A stretch of 7,144 bases of DNA from Muribaculaceae bacterium (lineage in GTDB: Bacteria > Bacteroidota > Bacteroidia > Bacteroidales > Muribaculaceae), in contig JAIDKP010000351.1 in assembly GCA_029051445.1 (NCBI GenBank), forward strand, positions 1 through 7,144, written 5' to 3'. Below the pieces are notes generated by a model. That model did not search any database. It saw only the letters and a list, made by a program, of their open reading frames with translations, and was not told where the DNA came from. Made by a program: the position numbers and the translations under genes. Below are positions 5,443-7,144 of this stretch, piece by piece (the stretch's first letter is position 1; every line of letters starts with the position of its first letter).

Positions 5443-6513
5443 ATGAAAAAACATAACTTCTACGCAGGCCCCTCGATCCTCAGCCAGTACACGATCGAGA
5501 ATACAGCCGAGGCTATCCGCAACTTCGCCGGTACAGGCCTCTCGATTCTTGAGGTATCGCATCGTAGTAAAGAGTTCCAGGCTGTTATCGACGAGGCCGA
5601 CGCTCTTGTCAAGGAGCTTCTTGATATCCCCGAGGGCTATCATGTGCTCTTCCTCGGAGGCGGCGCGAGCCTTGAGTTTGCTATGGTTCCGATGAATCTG
5701 CTCGCAAAAAAGGCAGCTTATATCGACACCGGTGTCTGGGCTCACAAAGCCATAAAAGAGGCAAAGCTTTTCGGAGAAGTCGAGGTTGTGGCTTCGTCTA
5801 AGGAGGCCAACTATACCTATATCCCCAAGGACTATACAATACCGGCCGACGCCGATTATTTCCATTATACATCCAACAACACCATTTATGGTACCGAGAC
5901 ACGTTTCGATCCCGTGAGCCCGGTGCCTCTGGTATGCGACATGTCGAGCGACATCTTCTCGCGTCCGTTCGATGTCAGCAAGTATGATCTCATCTACGCC
6001 GGAGCCCAGAAAAACCTCGCTCCCGCCGGTGTGACAATCGTCATCGTGAAAGAAAGCGCTCTCGGCAAGGTGGCCCGTGCGATCCCTACGATGCTCGACT
6101 ACCGCACTCACATCGCCAAGGGCTCGATGTTCAACACGCCTCCCGTGCTTCCCATCTTCTCGGCTCTCCAGACCCTCCGCTACTACAAGCAGCTCGGTGG
6201 TGTGGCCGCGATAGAGAAAGTCGATATCGCAAAGGCCGGCAAACTCTACGACGCGATCGACGACAGCAGGATGTTTGTCGGTACGGTCACCGCTCCCGAG
6301 GATCGTTCGATCATGAATGTATGCTTCGTCATGAAGCCCGAATACAAGGAACTTGAGAAAGATTTTATCGCATTCGCAACAGAGCGCGGCATGGTCGGCA
6401 TCAAAGGACACCGCGACGTGGGCGGATTCCGCGCGTCGCTCTACAACGCGCTTCCTATGGAGAGTGTCGACGCCCTCGTGGCATGCATGAAGGAGTTTGA
6501 GGCTAAACACTGA
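5443..6513 (+). CDS. serC: Phosphoserine aminotransferase (EC 2.6.1.52)
   Basis: A 356-aa PLP enzyme of full family length. In the cytoplasm it moves the amino group of glutamate onto 3-phosphohydroxypyruvate to give 3-phosphoserine; in many bacteria SerC also serves pyridoxal phosphate synthesis. Features seen: N-terminal [10 protein letters not shown], substrate-phosphate motif EVSHRSKEF (H40, R41), PLP-phosphate loop FLGGGAS (70-76), D166 in VCDMSSD that pairs with the pyridine nitrogen, and the Schiff-base lysine K190 in YAGAQKN. The C-terminus [15 protein letters not shown] is typical. The start is fixed by the conserved N-terminus and the promoter box upstream. serA starts 6 nt after the stop, so the two are one operon. 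No sign of damage. Confidence 0.97.
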   Translation: MKKHNFYAGPSILSQYTIENTAEAIRNFAGTGLSILEVSHRSKEFQAVIDEADALVKELLDIPEGYHVLFLGGGASLEFAMVPMNLLAKKAAYIDTGVWAHKAIKEAKLFGEVEVVASSKEANYTYIPKDYTIPADADYFHYTSNNTIYGTETRFDPVSPVPLVCDMSSDIFSRPFDVSKYDLIYAGAQKNLAPAGVTIVIVKESALGKVARAIPTMLDYRTHIAKGSMFNTPPVLPIFSALQTLRYYKQLGGVAAIEKVDIAKAGKLYDAIDDSRMFVGTVTAPEDRSIMNVCFVMKPEYKELEKDFIAFATERGMVGIKGHRDVGGFRASLYNALPMESVDALVACMKEFEAKH

Positions 6514-6519
6514 TAGCTC

Positions 6520-7144
6520 ATGGATATACTCGTTGCAACAGAGAAACCCTTTGCTGCCGTTGCGGTCGAGGGTATAAAGAAAGTCGCCGAAGAGGCCGGC
6601 CACACAGTGAGGCTTCTTGAGAAGTATGCTTCGAAAGACGATCTTCTCAAGGCGGTTGCCACTGCCGACGCGCTTATAGTGCGCAGCGACAAAGTCGATG
6701 CCGAGGTGCTCGCCGCCGCTCCCGCGTTGAAGATCGTGGTGCGTGCCGGAGCAGGTTACGACAATGTGGATCTCGCGACAGCCAAAGAGCGCGGTGTGGT
6801 TGTGGAAAACACTCCGGGGCAGAACTCCAATGCAGTGGCCGAGCTTGTTTTCGGCATGGCTGTCATGGCTGCCCGCAACATGTATGACGGCACATCGGGC
6901 TCCGAGCTCAAAGACAAGACCATAGGCATACATGCTTTCGGTCAGGTCGGACGCAACGTCGCCCGCATCGCCAAAGGCTTCGGCATGGAGGTGAGCGCGC
7001 TCGACCCCTATTGCCCCGCCGAGGTGATCGAGGCCGCCGGAGTGAAGCCTGTCACCGATATCCGTGCGCTTTATTCCGGCAACAAGGTTGTGTCGCTCCA
7101 CATACCCGCCACAGCCGAGACACGCGCATCGGTCGGATATGACC
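6520..7144 (+). CDS. serA: D-3-phosphoglycerate dehydrogenase (EC 1.1.1.95), N-terminal part
   Basis: The reading frame is open from the ATG at 6520 to the right edge (208 codons). It belongs to the D-2-hydroxyacid dehydrogenase family and would oxidise 3-phosphoglycerate to 3-phosphohydroxypyruvate with NAD+, the committed step of serine synthesis and the supply of substrate to SerC. Seen: the N-terminal flavodoxin-like half, RAGAGYDNVD (75-84), NTPGQNSNAVAEL (97-109), and the Rossmann turn IHAFGQVGRNVA (137-148), followed by D162, which binds the NAD ribose. The first glycine of the GxGxxG turn is Ala139, and the loop between AARN and the Rossmann domain is shorter than in the E. coli enzyme. 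Both look like features of this clade, not defects. The catalytic Arg/Glu/His and any ACT domain lie beyond the window. Confidence 0.93.
   Translation, partial: MDILVATEKPFAAVAVEGIKKVAEEAGHTVRLLEKYASKDDLLKAVATADALIVRSDKVDAEVLAAAPALKIVVRAGAGYDNVDLATAKERGVVVENTPGQNSNAVAELVFGMAVMAARNMYDGTSGSELKDKTIGIHAFGQVGRNVARIAKGFGMEVSALDPYCPAEVIEAAGVKPVTDIRALYSGNKVVSLHIPATAETRASVGYD

Noticed and set aside
6928..6966. Degenerate Rossmann glycine motif in SerA as sign of an inactive gene
   Set aside because: The Ala replaces only the first glycine, the remaining G-x-x-G and the ribose-binding D162 are present, and the frame is intact. As far as I recall, Bacteroidota SerA proteins commonly carry this form.
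5365..7101. 578-aa open frame on the minus strand across serC and serA
   Set aside because: It lies fully antisense to two clear enzymes with intact motifs. Its translation has low-complexity His/Val/Gly-rich composition without recognisable domains, as expected from the reverse of GC-biased third positions.

Overview
The window looks like Bacteroidales chromosome, most likely a gut lineage such as Muribaculaceae/Bacteroidaceae. This placement is inferred from gene families, not from a marker gene. The supports are a SusD/RagB C-terminus, Bacteroidota-type -7 promoter boxes (TAnnTTTG), little sign of Shine-Dalgarno sites, DUF4836-like and DUF4919 proteins, and a serC-serA pair of Bacteroidota type. 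Everything called as a gene lies on the + strand.

Layout. (1) Positions 2-304 hold the end of a SusD-like outer-membrane glycan-binding lipoprotein, closed by a hairpin terminator. (2) Positions about 375-1268 hold a compact mobile-DNA island. A small AT-rich HUH/Y1 transposase (601-1050) sits between two inverted modules of about 93 bp. Each module has the same order and spacing: palindrome, GC-rich hairpin with GTAG/TTAG at its foot, 22-nt spacer, second palindrome. Further direct copies of the same units lie outside on both sides. This is the architecture of a REP-associated tyrosine transposase (RAYT) with its REP elements. Essentially all of the two roughly 300-nt gene-free stretches (305-600 and 1051-1356) is accounted for by this repeat system plus terminators and promoters. 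(3) Positions 1357-5347 hold a tight four-gene operon: a DUF4836-like lipoprotein, an ABC ATPase, a four-TM MacB/FtsX-like permease and a secreted DUF4919 protein. The first three are joined by two 4-nt ATGA overlaps. (4) From 5443 come serC and serA (serA runs off the window) with their own -7 box, 6 nt apart: the first, second and third steps of serine synthesis minus the phosphatase.

How they fit together. The SusD fragment belongs to a polysaccharide utilisation locus lying upstream. The REP/RAYT island occupies the gap between that locus and the next operon, with a terminator and a promoter box immediately downstream of the last REP. The ABC operon resembles a type VII (MacB/LolCDE-like) mechanotransmission system. 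Such systems act on envelope substrates in the periplasm instead of moving solute through the inner membrane. Here the presumed partners are the lipoprotein and the DUF4919 protein. Its ATPase has unusual motifs: no switch histidine at the usual place, MSIGQ as signature, and Ala at the first P-loop glycine. The two best leads for something undescribed are the Bacteroidota REP/RAYT architecture and this ABC operon.
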